64,000 nt of DNA from Halomonas rhizosphaerae (GCF_030010555.1 NZ_JASCQP010000007.1:62001-126000); one strand, 5' to 3'. Shown: positions 53,437 through 62,631, counted from the first letter of the stretch. Translations and numbers: made by a program. Notes: a model not told the origin generated them from the sequence alone.

Positions 53437-54126
53437 TCAGCCCTTGGTGGAGAACCGGTAGCCGGTGCCACGCACGGTCTGGATCAGCTGGTGATGAGGC
53501 TCGCCCAGCGCCTTGCGCAGGCGGCGGATATGCACGTCCACGGTACGCTCCTCGACATAGACATTGCCGCCCCACACCTGGTCGAGCAGCTGCCCGCGGG
53601 TGTAGGCGCGTTCCTGGTGGGTCATGAAGAACTGCAGCAGGCGGTACTCGGTGGGCCCCATCTCCAGCGAGCGGCCATCGACGCTGACCCGGTGGCTGAC
53701 CGGGTCGAGCAGCAGCCCGGCGACCTCCACCGGGTCCTCGATGCCCCGCGGCGTGGCGCGGCGCAGTACTGCCTTGAGGCGGGCCACCAACTCGCGCGGC
53801 GAGAAGGGCTTGGTGATGTAGTCGTCGGCCCCGGCCTCGAGCCCCTGGATCTTGTTGTCCTCCTCGCCCTTGGCGGTGAGCATGATGATCGGCAGCTCGG
53901 CGGTGGCCTCCTCGCGCTTCAGGCGACGGGCCAGCTCGATGCCGCTGGTCCCGGGCATCATCCAGTCCAGCAGCACCAGGTCGGGCTGGTGGTCGACCAC
54001 CATGGCGTGGGCATCCTGGGCATTGTCCGCCTCGAGGACGCGATAGTCGGCCATCTCCAGCGCCACCGCGATCATCTCGCGGATCGGCGCCTCATCATCG
54101 ACAATCAGTACGGTCTTGGCGGTCAT
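53437..54126 (-). CDS. phoB: Phosphate regulon response regulator PhoB
   Basis: Binds Pho boxes and activates phosphate-starvation genes. The 229-residue product has a receiver domain with acidic residues Asp10 and Asp11, phospho-acceptor Asp54 ([10 protein letters not shown]), and an OmpR/PhoB winged helix from about 130 with [15 protein letters not shown] and GTGYRF. Length equals E. coli PhoB (229). Two Pho-box pairs lie upstream, so the phoB-phoR operon is probably autoactivated. Confidence 0.96.
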   Translation of the reverse strand: MTAKTVLIVDDEAPIREMIAVALEMADYRVLEADNAQDAHAMVVDHQPDLVLLDWMMPGTSGIELARRLKREEATAELPIIMLTAKGEEDNKIQGLEAGADDYITKPFSPRELVARLKAVLRRATPRGIEDPVEVAGLLLDPVSHRVSVDGRSLEMGPTEYRLLQFFMTHQERAYTRGQLLDQVWGGNVYVEERTVDVHIRRLRKALGEPHHQLIQTVRGTGYRFSTKG

Positions 54127-54144
54127 CCCGGAGCCTCGTGGTCA

Positions 54145-54195
54145 ATGACAGATCGATGACGATGACAGCACGTCATGATGACAATAGCGTGACAG
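54145..54195 (-). promoter_or_regulatory. Two Pho boxes upstream of phoB
   Basis: Read on the minus strand there are CTGTCAC-4 bp-TTGTCAT (54195 to 54178) and TCGTCAT-4 bp-CTGTCAT (54162 to 54145), each pair in the 11-bp register of PhoB half-sites. A further CTGTCAT lies at 54162-54168, out of register. They lie 19-70 bp upstream of the phoB start. Confidence 0.78.
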
Positions 54196-54217
54196 GTTCG
54201 GCCTGTCGCCCGCCCGC

Positions 54218-55114
54218 TCAGCCGCCGTTCACCGTCGGCCACAGGGAGAGCGCGATGCCGGCGAAGACCAGCAGGCCCGACCAGTGGTTGTTGAGAAAGG
54301 CCTGGAAGCAGCGGTCCCGGTCCCGCTCGCGGATGAGGAACTGCTGGTGCACGAAGGTCGCCGCCATGGCGGCGAGCCCCAGCCAGAAGAAGCCCCCCAG
54401 CGCCAGCAGCCCGCCGGCCCAGGCCAGCAGCCCCAGGGTCAGGCCCTGCAGCAGGCCGATCATCAGCCGGTCGGCGCGGCCGAACAACACCGCGGTGGAC
54501 TTGATGCCGATCTTCAGGTCATCGTCGCGGTCGACCATGGCGTACTCGGTGTCGTAGGCCACCGTCCAGGCCACGTTGGCGGCGAACAGCAGCCAGGCGA
54601 CCGGGGGTAGCGTTCCCAGCACGGCACCGAAGGCCATGGGAATCGCCCAGGAGAAGGCCGCGCCGAGGAAGGCCTGGGGCAGGTGGGTGTAGCGCTTCAT
54701 GAAGGGGTAGATGAAGGCCAGGATGACCCCCACCACTGAGAGCATCACCGTGAAGAGGTTGGTGAACCAGACCAGCACGAAGGCGGCCATCACCAGCATC
54801 AGGAACAGCGCCTGAGCCTCCCCCTCGCTGATCCGGCCGGTGGCCAGGGGGCGGTTCCTGGTGCGCTTGACGTGGCCGTCGAAGTGGCGGTCGGCATAGT
54901 CGTTGACCACGCAGCCGGCGGCGCGCATCAGGTAGACCCCGGCCACGAAGATCAGCAGCACCTTGCGACCGGGGATGCCCTCGGCGGCGACCCACAGGGC
55001 CCAGAGGGTGGGCCACATCAGCAGCCAGGTGCCGATGGGGCGGTCGAGGCGGGTCAGGTGCAGGAAGTCGGGCACCCGGGCCAGGCCCCTGGGGTGCATC
55101 AGGGATCGATCCAT
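54218..55114 (-). CDS. ubiA: 4-hydroxybenzoate octaprenyltransferase UbiA
   Basis: Prenylates 4-hydroxybenzoate in ubiquinone synthesis, in the inner membrane. The 298-residue product has eight or so membrane helices and the two aspartate-rich motifs: [20 protein letters not shown] and the second, [19 protein letters not shown]. The ATG at 55114 gives [28 protein letters not shown]; an in-frame ATG at 55129 adds five residues. It follows ubiC by 36 bp. Confidence 0.95.
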   Translation of the reverse strand: MDRSLMHPRGLARVPDFLHLTRLDRPIGTWLLMWPTLWALWVAAEGIPGRKVLLIFVAGVYLMRAAGCVVNDYADRHFDGHVKRTRNRPLATGRISEGEAQALFLMLVMAAFVLVWFTNLFTVMLSVVGVILAFIYPFMKRYTHLPQAFLGAAFSWAIPMAFGAVLGTLPPVAWLLFAANVAWTVAYDTEYAMVDRDDDLKIGIKSTAVLFGRADRLMIGLLQGLTLGLLAWAGGLLALGGFFWLGLAAMAATFVHQQFLIRERDRDRCFQAFLNNHWSGLLVFAGIALSLWPTVNGG

Positions 55115-55150
55115 CTCGGTCTCTCGCATGTGGAAGCTTGCCGGCAGAGC

Positions 55151-55687
55151 CTAGCGTGAAGGCAGCCCGAGGTCATCCGCCATGCGCTCGAGAAAGAACT
55201 CCTGGACCAGCACGGCGAAGCGCCGGTGGCGGAACAGCGAGCGGCGCGCCCAGGGGCCCGGGGCGGCGTGGAAGGGGGCCGGGTCGGCACTGACCTCCAG
55301 GGGGCCGCGCTCCAGGTCCGGCTGGCGGAACAGCCAGCTGCCCAGAGAGCGCTCGCCCAGGCGGTCGAGCCGCTGGCCGTGCAGCCCGTCCAGGGGCACC
55401 ACCGAGCGCGCCACCACCCAGGGGCGCTCGTCGAGGCACAGCGCCACTTCGCGTAGCCAGGCATGGCGGGCCGGGGGGAGGCCCAGGGCCAGCGCCTCGT
55501 CGCGACGTGGCCGGCCGAGGCGCTGGTCCAGCAGCCGGACCCTGAAGGCACGCTGGCCGCCGGCGCTGATCAGCCGGGCGGTGAGCGAGTCGCGGGAGGC
55601 GACCCACTGCCACCAGGCAGCGCTCATGGCAGGGCGCGCCGCCGCCAGGGGGCGCCAGCGGGGATCGCTTCCCGGGCCGTTGCTCAC
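55151..55687 (-). CDS. ubiC: Chorismate lyase UbiC
   Basis: Converts chorismate to 4-hydroxybenzoate, the substrate of UbiA encoded next to it. The 178-residue product has the family segments WQWVASRDSLTARL, REVALCLDERPWVVARSVVPL, LGERSLGSWLF and RRSLFRHRRFAVLVQEFFLE. GTG at 55687 has GGAG at a 7-bp spacing; a GTG two codons upstream (55693) sits too close to it. It is divergent from rubB with about 150 bp between them. Confidence 0.92.
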   Translation of the reverse strand: MSNGPGSDPRWRPLAAARPAMSAAWWQWVASRDSLTARLISAGGQRAFRVRLLDQRLGRPRRDEALALGLPPARHAWLREVALCLDERPWVVARSVVPLDGLHGQRLDRLGERSLGSWLFRQPDLERGPLEVSADPAPFHAAPGPWARRSLFRHRRFAVLVQEFFLERMADDLGLPSR

Positions 55688-55840
55688 CGTCACTCTCCGC
55701 GTCGATTTCGGGGGCGGCTAGTGTACCATGGCGACCGGAAACGCTTATCGTGGCCGGCCGCGAGAGCCAGGAAAACTCCAGTCAGCCCCGATCAAAAGAA
55801 GACAAATCTGATCTCGACGGCCCCTGCAGGAAGGATTGCC

Positions 55841-57001
55841 ATGGCTGCACCCCTGACCATCATCGGTTCCGGCATGGCGGGCCTGGGCCTGCTGCGCCAG
55901 CTGCGCGGGCAGGACCCGGCACGACCGATGACGCTGATCACCGCCGACAGCGGCGATGACTATTCCAAGCCGCTGCTCTCCACCGGTTTCGCCAAGCGCC
56001 TGCCGCCGGAGCACCTGGCGGCACGCTCGGCCCTGGAGGTCGCAGCCGATCTCGGGGCCGTGGTGCGCACCCACACCCGGGTGGAGGCCATCGACCCGGT
56101 GGAGCGCACCCTGACCATCGGCACCGAGACCCTGCCCTGGAGCGAGCTGGTGCTGGCCACCGGCGCCGCGCCGGTGCGCCCTTTCACGGTACCCGACGCC
56201 GTGGCCGACCGGGTCTTCAGCGTCAATGACCTGGACGACTATCGCGCCTTCCACGCGGCTCTGGAGGCGCTGGGCAGGCCGGCACGCGTGGCGATCATCG
56301 GCGTTGGCCTGGTGGGCTGCGAGTTCGCCAACGACCTCGCCGCCGGCGGCCACGCCGTCGAGCTGATAGCCCCGGAGCCGGCCCCCCTGCCGCGCCTGGT
56401 GCCGGAGCCCCTGGGACGCGCCCTGGGCGAGGCTTTCCGGGAGGCGGGCATGGTGCTGCACAGCGGACGCCAGCTGGTGGCCCTGGGGGCGGATGGCGCC
56501 TCCGTCGGCCTGGAACTCGACGATGGCGCCTCGCTCTCGGCCGACCTGGTGCTGGTGGCCACGGGGCTGCGGCCGCGTACCGCCCTGGCCGAATCGGCCG
56601 GGCTCAGGGTCAGCGAGGCGGGCATCCACACCGACCGGCACCTGGCCACCTCGGCGCCGGGCATCCATGCCCTGGGCGATGCGGCCTGCGTCGACGGCGT
56701 CAATGCCATGTACGTGCAGCCGCTGCTGGCCAGTGCCAAGGCCCTGGCCAGCACCCTGACCGGCACGCCCACCGCGGTGACCTATGGCCCCTGGCCGGTG
56801 CTGGTCAAGACCCCCTTGCTGCCGGTGGTGGCCCTTCCGCCGGCCCGTCCCCCGTCCCGCTGGCGCCTCGAGGGCGAGGGCGGTGACCTGACCGCCCTGG
56901 CCGAGGCCGAGGACGGACGTTTGATCGGATTTGCGTTGACAGGACGCTGCGTCCGTCGGAAAGTCGAACTGGCGCGAGCCGCGCCGCCGTTGCTAGGCTA
57001 G
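55841..57001 (+). CDS. rubB: Rubredoxin-NAD(+) reductase / FAD-dependent oxidoreductase
   Basis: Flavoprotein that in pseudomonads reduces rubredoxin with NADH, in alkane oxidation or oxidative stress. The 386-residue product has the FAD-binding IGSGMAGLGLLRQLR near the start, the ATGAAP motif, a second nucleotide site IGVGLVGCEFANDLA and the FAD signature IHALGDAA. AGGAAGG precedes the ATG at 55841. In P. aeruginosa the neighbouring genes encode rubredoxins; none is present within the window, so the electron acceptor is unknown. Confidence 0.88.
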   Translation: MAAPLTIIGSGMAGLGLLRQLRGQDPARPMTLITADSGDDYSKPLLSTGFAKRLPPEHLAARSALEVAADLGAVVRTHTRVEAIDPVERTLTIGTETLPWSELVLATGAAPVRPFTVPDAVADRVFSVNDLDDYRAFHAALEALGRPARVAIIGVGLVGCEFANDLAAGGHAVELIAPEPAPLPRLVPEPLGRALGEAFREAGMVLHSGRQLVALGADGASVGLELDDGASLSADLVLVATGLRPRTALAESAGLRVSEAGIHTDRHLATSAPGIHALGDAACVDGVNAMYVQPLLASAKALASTLTGTPTAVTYGPWPVLVKTPLLPVVALPPARPPSRWRLEGEGGDLTALAEAEDGRLIGFALTGRCVRRKVELARAAPPLLG

Positions 57002-57223
57002 TCTCGTCAACGACGGGGCCTGCAGCGGATAGCGAGCCGGCAAGGCAGCGGCGTTGAGGACCGGTATCATCCGCATGTCGTTTCCCGAGATCTCCCCGTC
57101 TGCGGCACGAGGCCCCGGGATCGAGTCAGCCGGCATGCGCGTGATCCACTGACAGGTCATATGCCATAACAACACCGCCGGTGGTGATCGCCGGCAACAT
57201 GATGCCAATACCAGGAGGGCTGT

Positions 57224-57499
57224 ATGCGCAAGCCAGAACTCGCCGCGGCGATTGCCGAGCGTGCCGATCTTTCCAAGGACAAGGCGAGCCAGGTGCTCAA
57301 TGTGATCCTCGACGAGATTACCGGTAGCGTTTCCCAGGGTCAGGATGTCACCCTGATCGGCTTCGGTACCTTCAGCGTGCGCGAGCGAGCCGCGCGCACC
57401 GGCAAGAACCCCCAGACCGGCCAGCCGCTGACCATTCCGGCCAGCAAGACCGTCGCCTTCAAGCCGGGCAAGGGCCTCAAGGACGCCGTCGCGAAGTAA
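57224..57499 (+). CDS. DNA-binding protein HU family
   Basis: Small histone-like protein that bends and compacts DNA. The 91-residue product has the helical dimer body (MRKPELAAAIAERADLSKDKAS), the beta arms and the family signature with GFGTFSVRERAARTGKNPQTGQ, ending in a basic tail (KPGKGLKDAVAK). It follows rubB after 222 bp without a gene and has AGGAGGG 6 bp upstream of the ATG. The order recG-hypothetical-HU-rubB recalls the P. aeruginosa locus. Confidence 0.94.
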   Translation: MRKPELAAAIAERADLSKDKASQVLNVILDEITGSVSQGQDVTLIGFGTFSVRERAARTGKNPQTGQPLTIPASKTVAFKPGKGLKDAVAK

Positions 57500-57562
57500 G
57501 GCATTGCGGCCCGTCCCGTGCGGGTCGCCCAACCACTCCCTGTTCCCGGTGGCGGAGCCGAT

Positions 57563-57919
57563 ATGAAGCTGCGAATGATGTTGTGGCTGCTCGGGCTGAT
57601 GCTCAAGCGTGCCCTGCGCCGCAAGGCGCGGTTCCGCGAACTGCTCGGCGAGATGCGTGGCCTCGACTGGGGCATCGCCACCGAGGACCTCTCCATCGCC
57701 CGCCACTACCGCATGTCGCCCCGCGGTATCCGCGCGGGCCGCGGCCTGCCGGTGGACCTTGACCTGGAGCTGCGCTTCGAGGACGAGGCAACGGCCATCA
57801 AGGTCCTCAAGAAGCCCACCCAGCAGGCCTTTCTCGACGGCATGATGGCCGGCAGCGTGCGCCTGGTCGGCGACTCAGGCGACCTGCAGAAGCTGCAGAA
57901 GCTTCTCAAGCATTTGTAA
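57563..57919 (+). CDS. Hypothetical protein, possible SCP2-like domain
   Basis: A 118-residue product beginning MKLRMMLWLLGLMLKRALRRK, a hydrophobic then strongly basic segment that could associate with the membrane surface. The rest (LDLELRFEDEATAIKVLKKPTQQ, GSVRLVGDSGDLQKLQKLLKHL) resembles an SCP2-type lipid-binding pattern, only weakly recognised. The ATG at 57563 has CGGAG upstream. Neighbours are HU and recG. Function unknown. Confidence 0.75.
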   Translation: MKLRMMLWLLGLMLKRALRRKARFRELLGEMRGLDWGIATEDLSIARHYRMSPRGIRAGRGLPVDLDLELRFEDEATAIKVLKKPTQQAFLDGMMAGSVRLVGDSGDLQKLQKLLKHL

Positions 57920-57930
57920 GCACGAGCTGA

Positions 57931-58020
57931 AAGCGCCGAGCGCCAAGCAAGACGTTGCCCCTTCCCGCCCGTTACGCCCAGCCCCTTATACGCGGATCCT
58001 CTGCTTGGCAGCTTGGCGCT
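57931..58020. repeat. AAGC-rich inverted repeat between the hypothetical gene and recG
   Basis: AGCGCCAAGC (57939-57948) is repeated inverted as GCTTGGCGCT (58011-58020) at the two edges of this gap, with GCTTGGC again at 58003-58009. Its left part (AAGCGCCGAGC then GCCAAGC then TTGCCCCTT) is shared with the region 41616-41705 upstream of uvrD, so both may be copies of one dispersed element. Confidence 0.6.
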
Positions 58021-58021
58021 G

Positions 58022-60103
58022 TCACACCTGCCCGTAGCGTCCCGCTTCCTCCCCCAGCCAGCGCCTGATCAGCGGGCGGCTGGCCTGGGGATGCTCGTCG
58101 AGTAGCGCCTCGGCCAACGGGGCGACGCGGTCCAGCAGGTCGGCGTCGCGCTCCAGGTCGGCGACCTTCATCTGCGCAAGCCCCGTCTGGCGAGTGCCCA
58201 GCACCTCGCCGGGACCCCGGATCTCGAGGTCCTTCTCGGCGATGCGAAAGCCGTCGGTGGTCTCGCGCATCACCGCCAGGCGCTCCCGGGAGTGGGCGGA
58301 CAGCGGCGGGTGATAGAGCAGCACGCAGAAGCTCTCGACGGCGCCGCGTCCCACCCGCCCGCGCAGCTGGTGGAGCTGGGAGAGGCCCAGGCGCTCGGGG
58401 TTCTCGATGATCATCAGGCTGGCATTGGGCACGTCGACCCCCACCTCGATCACCGTGGTGGCAACCAGCAGGTCCAGCTCGCCGGCCTTGAAGGCCTCCA
58501 TCACCGCGGCCTTCTCGCTGGCCTTCATGCGCCCGTGGACCAGGCCGATGGCCAGTTCCGGCAGGGTCTCGACGAGCTCGTCGCGGGTCGCCTCGGCGGC
58601 CTGGCACTCCAGTACCTCGGACTCCTCGATCAGGGTGCAGACCCAGTAGGCCTGGCGCCCCTCGGCGCAGGCGTGGCGGATGCGCGCCATCACCTCGGGG
58701 CGCCGCTCATCGGGCATCACCACCGTCTTCACCGGGGTCCGGCCCGGGGGTAGCTCGTCGATCACCGAGACGTCCAGGTCGGCATAGGCGCTCATCGCCA
58801 GGGTGCGCGGGATCGGGGTGGCGGTCATCACCAGCTGGTGGGGCGTCAGGCCGCCGGCCTCGCCCTTCTCGCGCAGCGCGAGGCGCTGGTGGACGCCGAA
58901 GCGGTGCTGCTCGTCGATGATTGCCAGGCCCAGGCGCTGGAAGTGCACGTCGCCCTGGAAGAGCGCGTGGGTCCCCACCACCATGCGGGCCCGGCCGTCC
59001 TGGATGGCCGCCTTGGTGTCGAGTCGCGCCTTGCCCTTGAGCTTGCCGGACAGCCAGGCCACCTCGATGCCCAGCGGCTCGAACCAGGCGCTGAAGGTGC
59101 GGTAGTGCTGCTCGGCGAGGATCTCGGTCGGGGCCATCATCGCCGCCTGGCAGTCGGCGGCGATGGCCGAGAGCGCCGCCATGGCGGCGACCACCGTCTT
59201 GCCCGAGCCCACGTCGCCCTGAACCAGGCGCAGCATTGGCACCTGGCGTGCCTGGTCGGCGGCGATCTCGTCGAGCACCCGGCGCTGGGCGCCGGTCAGC
59301 GAGAAGGGCAGCTGGGTCAGGAAGCGCGCCTGAAGGCTGCGGCCGCCGGGCAGGGCCGGGGCGCCGTCCTCCTGGATGCGCTGGCGCACCTCCTGCAGGC
59401 TGAGCCGGTGGGCGAGCAGCTCCTCAAGAGCCAGGCGGCGCCGCGCCGGGTGCCGGCCGGCCGCCAGCTGCTCCGCGTCGGCCTCCGGCGGCGGCCGGTG
59501 CAGGGTGTCCAGGCAGTGGTGAAGCTCGGGCAGGCCGAAGCGCTGGCGCAGGGGCGCGGGAATGCCGTCGGGGAGGGCGTCCGGAGCGGCATCCAGGCGG
59601 GCCAGGGCCTGGTCGATCAGCGCCCGCAGGCGGGTCTGGTGGAGGCCCTCGGTGGCCGGGTAGATGGGCGTCAGGTGGTCCTCCACCGGCGCCTCGCCAC
59701 CGGCCAGCAGGCGGTACTCCGGGTGATAGAGCTCCAGGCCGGTGGCGCCGGCGCGGGCCTCGCCGAAGGCGCGCACTCTCGCCCCGGTCTGGAATTGCTG
59801 CTGCTGTGCCGGGGAGAAGTGGAAGAAGCGCAGGCTGAGGATCCCGGAGCCGTCGCGCAGGCGCACCAGCAGGCTGCGCCGGCGGCCGCGCACCACCTCG
59901 CCGGCCACCACCTCGCCCTCCACCACGGCCTCGTGGCCCGCGCGCAGGGTGGCGATGGGAGTGATGCGGGTACGGTCCTGGTAGCGCAGCGGCAGGTGAA
60001 ACAGCAGGTCGCTGACGCGCTCGATGCCCAGCCGGGCCAGCTTGAGCGACAGCGCCTCGCCGACGCCCTTGAGCTCCGTGACGGGCGCGTCGAGCTCGTT
60101 CAT
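58022..60103 (-). CDS. recG: ATP-dependent DNA helicase RecG
   Basis: Helicase that remodels stalled forks and Holliday junctions. The 693-residue product has the N-terminal wedge/OB domain (about 1-230), Walker A GDVGSGKTVVAAM, the DEQH box variant IIDEQHRFGVHQR, TATPIPRT and the C-terminal QLRGRVGRG. Length matches E. coli (693). Its ATG overlaps the oxyR stop by 4 bp, so recG is probably cotranscribed with oxyR. Confidence 0.97.
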   Translation of the reverse strand: MNELDAPVTELKGVGEALSLKLARLGIERVSDLLFHLPLRYQDRTRITPIATLRAGHEAVVEGEVVAGEVVRGRRRSLLVRLRDGSGILSLRFFHFSPAQQQQFQTGARVRAFGEARAGATGLELYHPEYRLLAGGEAPVEDHLTPIYPATEGLHQTRLRALIDQALARLDAAPDALPDGIPAPLRQRFGLPELHHCLDTLHRPPPEADAEQLAAGRHPARRRLALEELLAHRLSLQEVRQRIQEDGAPALPGGRSLQARFLTQLPFSLTGAQRRVLDEIAADQARQVPMLRLVQGDVGSGKTVVAAMAALSAIAADCQAAMMAPTEILAEQHYRTFSAWFEPLGIEVAWLSGKLKGKARLDTKAAIQDGRARMVVGTHALFQGDVHFQRLGLAIIDEQHRFGVHQRLALREKGEAGGLTPHQLVMTATPIPRTLAMSAYADLDVSVIDELPPGRTPVKTVVMPDERRPEVMARIRHACAEGRQAYWVCTLIEESEVLECQAAEATRDELVETLPELAIGLVHGRMKASEKAAVMEAFKAGELDLLVATTVIEVGVDVPNASLMIIENPERLGLSQLHQLRGRVGRGAVESFCVLLYHPPLSAHSRERLAVMRETTDGFRIAEKDLEIRGPGEVLGTRQTGLAQMKVADLERDADLLDRVAPLAEALLDEHPQASRPLIRRWLGEEAGRYGQV

Positions 60104-61020
60104 GCCGGCTCGAGCTCTGCCTGACGGCAGTGCGCGATGGCCTCGGTGACGGCATCGATGGCCCGGGGCCGGGGGAAGCTGGCGCGCCAGGCGATGGCCA
60201 CGGTCCGTGCGGGTGCCGGGGCGGTGAAGGGGCGGCTGATCAGCATGCCGCTCTCGTAATGGCCGGTGCCGATGGCCGAGTGGGGCAGTACGGTGATGCC
60301 GAGCCGTGAGGCCACCATGTGGCGAATGGTCTCCAGCGACCCGCCCTCGGCGGTGAGGGTGTTGGAGGGGCTGTTGAGCTGGTGGCTGATGGCCGGGCAG
60401 GCCTCGAGGATCTGGTCACGGAAGCAGTGGCCCTCGCCGAGCAGCAGCAGGCGCTCCTCCAGCAGGTCCTCCTTGTCGATGCTCTCCCGGGAGGCCCAGC
60501 GGTGGTCGGCCGGCAGCAGCACTTCGAAGGCCTCCTCGTAGAGCGGCTTGGTGACCACGTCGGTCTCGGTGAAGGGCAGCGCGATGATGATGGCGTCGAG
60601 CTCGCCGCTGCGCAGCTTGCGGCGCAGGTTGCCGGTGAAGCCCTCCTCGATGTAGAGCGGCATCTGCGGCGCACGCCGGGAGAGCTCCGGGATCAGGTGA
60701 GGGAAGAGGTAGGGGCCGATGGTGTAGATGGCGCCGATGCGCAGGGGGCTCGCCAGCTGGTCGCGACCGGCCGTGGCGAGTTCCTTGATGACGCTGCTCT
60801 GTTCCAGTACGCGCTGGGCCTGCTCGACGATCTTCTCGCCCAGCGGGGTGACCTGCACGGTGGATTTCGAGCGTTCGAACAGCGCCACGCCCAACTCCTC
60901 CTCGAGCTTCTTGACGGCCACCGACAGGGTCGGCTGGGAGACGAAGCAGCGCTCCGCCGCGCGTCCGAAATGGCGCTCCTGGGCCAGTGTCACGATGTAG
61001 CGGAGTTCTGTTAGAGTCAT
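60100..61020 (-). CDS. oxyR: Hydrogen peroxide-sensing regulator OxyR
   Basis: LysR-type activator of peroxide defence. The 306-residue product has the N-terminal helix-turn-helix (about 1-60) and the redox pair Cys199 and Cys208 in GHCFRDQILEAC, with numbering and spacing identical to E. coli OxyR. The ATG at 61020 gives MTLTELRYIVTLAQERHF; a longer open frame upstream is not family-like. Its stop overlaps recG. It is divergent from an epimerase-like gene with about 114 bp between. Confidence 0.96.
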   Translation of the reverse strand: MTLTELRYIVTLAQERHFGRAAERCFVSQPTLSVAVKKLEEELGVALFERSKSTVQVTPLGEKIVEQAQRVLEQSSVIKELATAGRDQLASPLRIGAIYTIGPYLFPHLIPELSRRAPQMPLYIEEGFTGNLRRKLRSGELDAIIIALPFTETDVVTKPLYEEAFEVLLPADHRWASRESIDKEDLLEERLLLLGEGHCFRDQILEACPAISHQLNSPSNTLTAEGGSLETIRHMVASRLGITVLPHSAIGTGHYESGMLISRPFTAPAPARTVAIAWRASFPRPRAIDAVTEAIAHCRQAELEPA

Positions 61021-61134
61021 TGTGGTGCCGGCAGGCATCCTCTTCCGAATCGGGTGAAGGTCCCAGTGATCTCGCCCGATACACAGGGACACAATAATGC
61101 CAATAGGGACTTTTTATCAGGGGGCGAGGGAAAG

Positions 61135-62007
61135 GTGAAGACAACGACACTGATTCTGGGCTGTGGCGACATCGGCATGGCCCTGGGACGCGAGCTGCGC
61201 GAGGCGGGGCACCGGGTGATCGGGGCGCGCCGCAACCCTCGCGCGCTGGAAGGCAGCGGACTGGAGGCCGTCGCGGTCGACCTGACCGACCCGGCCACCC
61301 TGGCCGGGCTGCCGGACGCCGATACGCTGGTCTACGTGGTCAGCGCCGACCGCTTCGATGAGGCGGCCTATCGTGCCGCCTACCTCGATGGCCTGACCGC
61401 GGTGCTGGCCGAGTTCGCCGGTCGCGACAAGGCGCCCGGACGGGTGTTCTTCGTCTCCTCGACCAGCGTCTACGCCCAGCGCGATGGCGAGGTGGTCGAC
61501 GAGACCAGCCCCGCCGAGCCCTCGGGCTTCTCGGGCCTGCTGATGTGCGAGGCCGAGCAGGCGCTGATCGACCATGACCTTCCGGGTACCGTGGTGCGCT
61601 TCTCGGGCATCTACGGCCCGGGTCGAGATCGCTTGATTCACCAGGTCGGCGAGGGGCGCATCGCCCCCTCGAGCCCCGTCATGTACTCCAACCGCATCCA
61701 CCGTGACGACTGCGCCGGGGTGCTGGCACACCTGATCGGTCGGCACCTGGCCGGCGAGTCGCTCGAGGCGCTCTACCTCGCCAGCGACTGCGAGCCGGCC
61801 CCCCTGCACGAGGTGATGGCCTGGCTGGCGAAGCAGTTGAAGGTCGAGGCCACCGAGACCATCCAGTCGCCGCTGCGCCGCCGCGCCAGCAAGCGCTGCG
61901 ACAACACCCGGCTGCTCGAGAGCGGCTATCGCTTCCGCTATCCCAGCTTCCGCGAGGGCTATGCCCAGGTGCTGAAGCAAGGGGGCTTCCTGCCAGAAAG
62001 GGCCTGA
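61135..62007 (+). CDS. NAD(P)-binding epimerase-like (extended SDR) protein
   Basis: Probable NAD(P)-dependent oxidoreductase of the extended SDR/atypical epimerase type. The 290-residue product has the N-terminal nucleotide-binding GCGDIGMALGRELREAG (about 9-25), FFVSSTSVYAQRDGEVVDE, and VVRFSGIYGPGRDRLIHQVGEG. The usual YxxxK catalytic tyrosine-lysine is not evident, which is common in the YeeZ-like group it resembles. The GTG at 61135 has GAGGG upstream. Substrate unknown. Confidence 0.85.
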   Translation: MKTTTLILGCGDIGMALGRELREAGHRVIGARRNPRALEGSGLEAVAVDLTDPATLAGLPDADTLVYVVSADRFDEAAYRAAYLDGLTAVLAEFAGRDKAPGRVFFVSSTSVYAQRDGEVVDETSPAEPSGFSGLLMCEAEQALIDHDLPGTVVRFSGIYGPGRDRLIHQVGEGRIAPSSPVMYSNRIHRDDCAGVLAHLIGRHLAGESLEALYLASDCEPAPLHEVMAWLAKQLKVEATETIQSPLRRRASKRCDNTRLLESGYRFRYPSFREGYAQVLKQGGFLPERA

Positions 62008-62019
62008 TGGAGACCCGAG

Positions 62020-62056
62020 AGAAAGACGGCCCGCTCAGGCCGACGACGAGCGGGCC
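62020..62056 (-). terminator. Terminator at the 3' end of thpR
   Basis: A perfect 9-bp stem (62028-62036 with 62048-62056) overlaps the thpR stop codon and, read on the minus strand, is followed by a T-rich run (GTCTTTCTC). It lies between the convergent thpR and SDR genes. Confidence 0.6.
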
Positions 62057-62550
62057 AGGGTCGCGTAGCGGGCCCCGTCCTTCTCGGTGAAGGAGCGCAC
62101 CAGCGAGAGCCGCCGCCAGGGCCAGACCAGGTCGAGCGAGGGCAGTCCCCGAGTCTCCAGGTGGTGGGCGCGGCGCAGCAGGGTAACGTGGGGCACGAAG
62201 TGCCCCGGCCTGTGGTTGAAGCCGAACGCTGCCAGCTCTTTCCACAGTGCTTCATGGAGGCGCACCAGCTCAGGGTCCGGCGTCTGGCCGCCGACCCAGA
62301 CGATGCCGGGGCGACGGAAAGCCCCCCAGGCATCGAGTCGCCACTCCCCCGCCGGGATCGACCGCTCGCCGACCCAGGCCGCGAGCGCCGCTGCTCGCTC
62401 CTCGGCCACCTCGCCGAGGAAGGCCAGCGTCAGGTGCAGGCTATCGTCGGGCATGCGGCGCCCACCGCAGCGGGCCTGGGCGAGCTCGGCCAGCTCGCCG
62501 AGCTGCTGGCGCAGCGTCTCGGGAGGCTCCAGCGCCAGAAATAATCTCAT
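62035..62550 (-). CDS. thpR: RNA 2',3'-cyclic phosphodiesterase ThpR
   Basis: 2H phosphoesterase family protein that opens cyclic phosphates on RNA or related nucleotides. The 171-residue product has the two HxTx catalytic motifs: HLTL (His39) and HVTL (about residue 125), and starts MRLFLALEPPETLRQQL as in the LigT family. The open frame upstream to 62658 is not family-like. It ends in a terminator overlapping its stop codon. Confidence 0.92.
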   Translation of the reverse strand: MRLFLALEPPETLRQQLGELAELAQARCGGRRMPDDSLHLTLAFLGEVAEERAAALAAWVGERSIPAGEWRLDAWGAFRRPGIVWVGGQTPDPELVRLHEALWKELAAFGFNHRPGHFVPHVTLLRRAHHLETRGLPSLDLVWPWRRLSLVRSFTEKDGARYATLARSSSA

Positions 62551-62593
62551 AGAAGTGGCCGAATCAATCGCCGAGCGGGATGAAGCACAAGGC

Positions 62594-62631
62594 GCACAGC
62601 GCGCAGGAACTGAGGATTCCGAGCGCTGTGC
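62594..62631. repeat. REP-like inverted repeat between ridA and thpR
   Basis: GCACAGCGC (62594-62602) pairs with GCGCTGTGC (62623-62631) across a 20-base loop in the 123-bp gap between ridA and thpR. It could be a transcript-stabilising or REP-type element. Only one copy is seen in the window. Confidence 0.4.
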
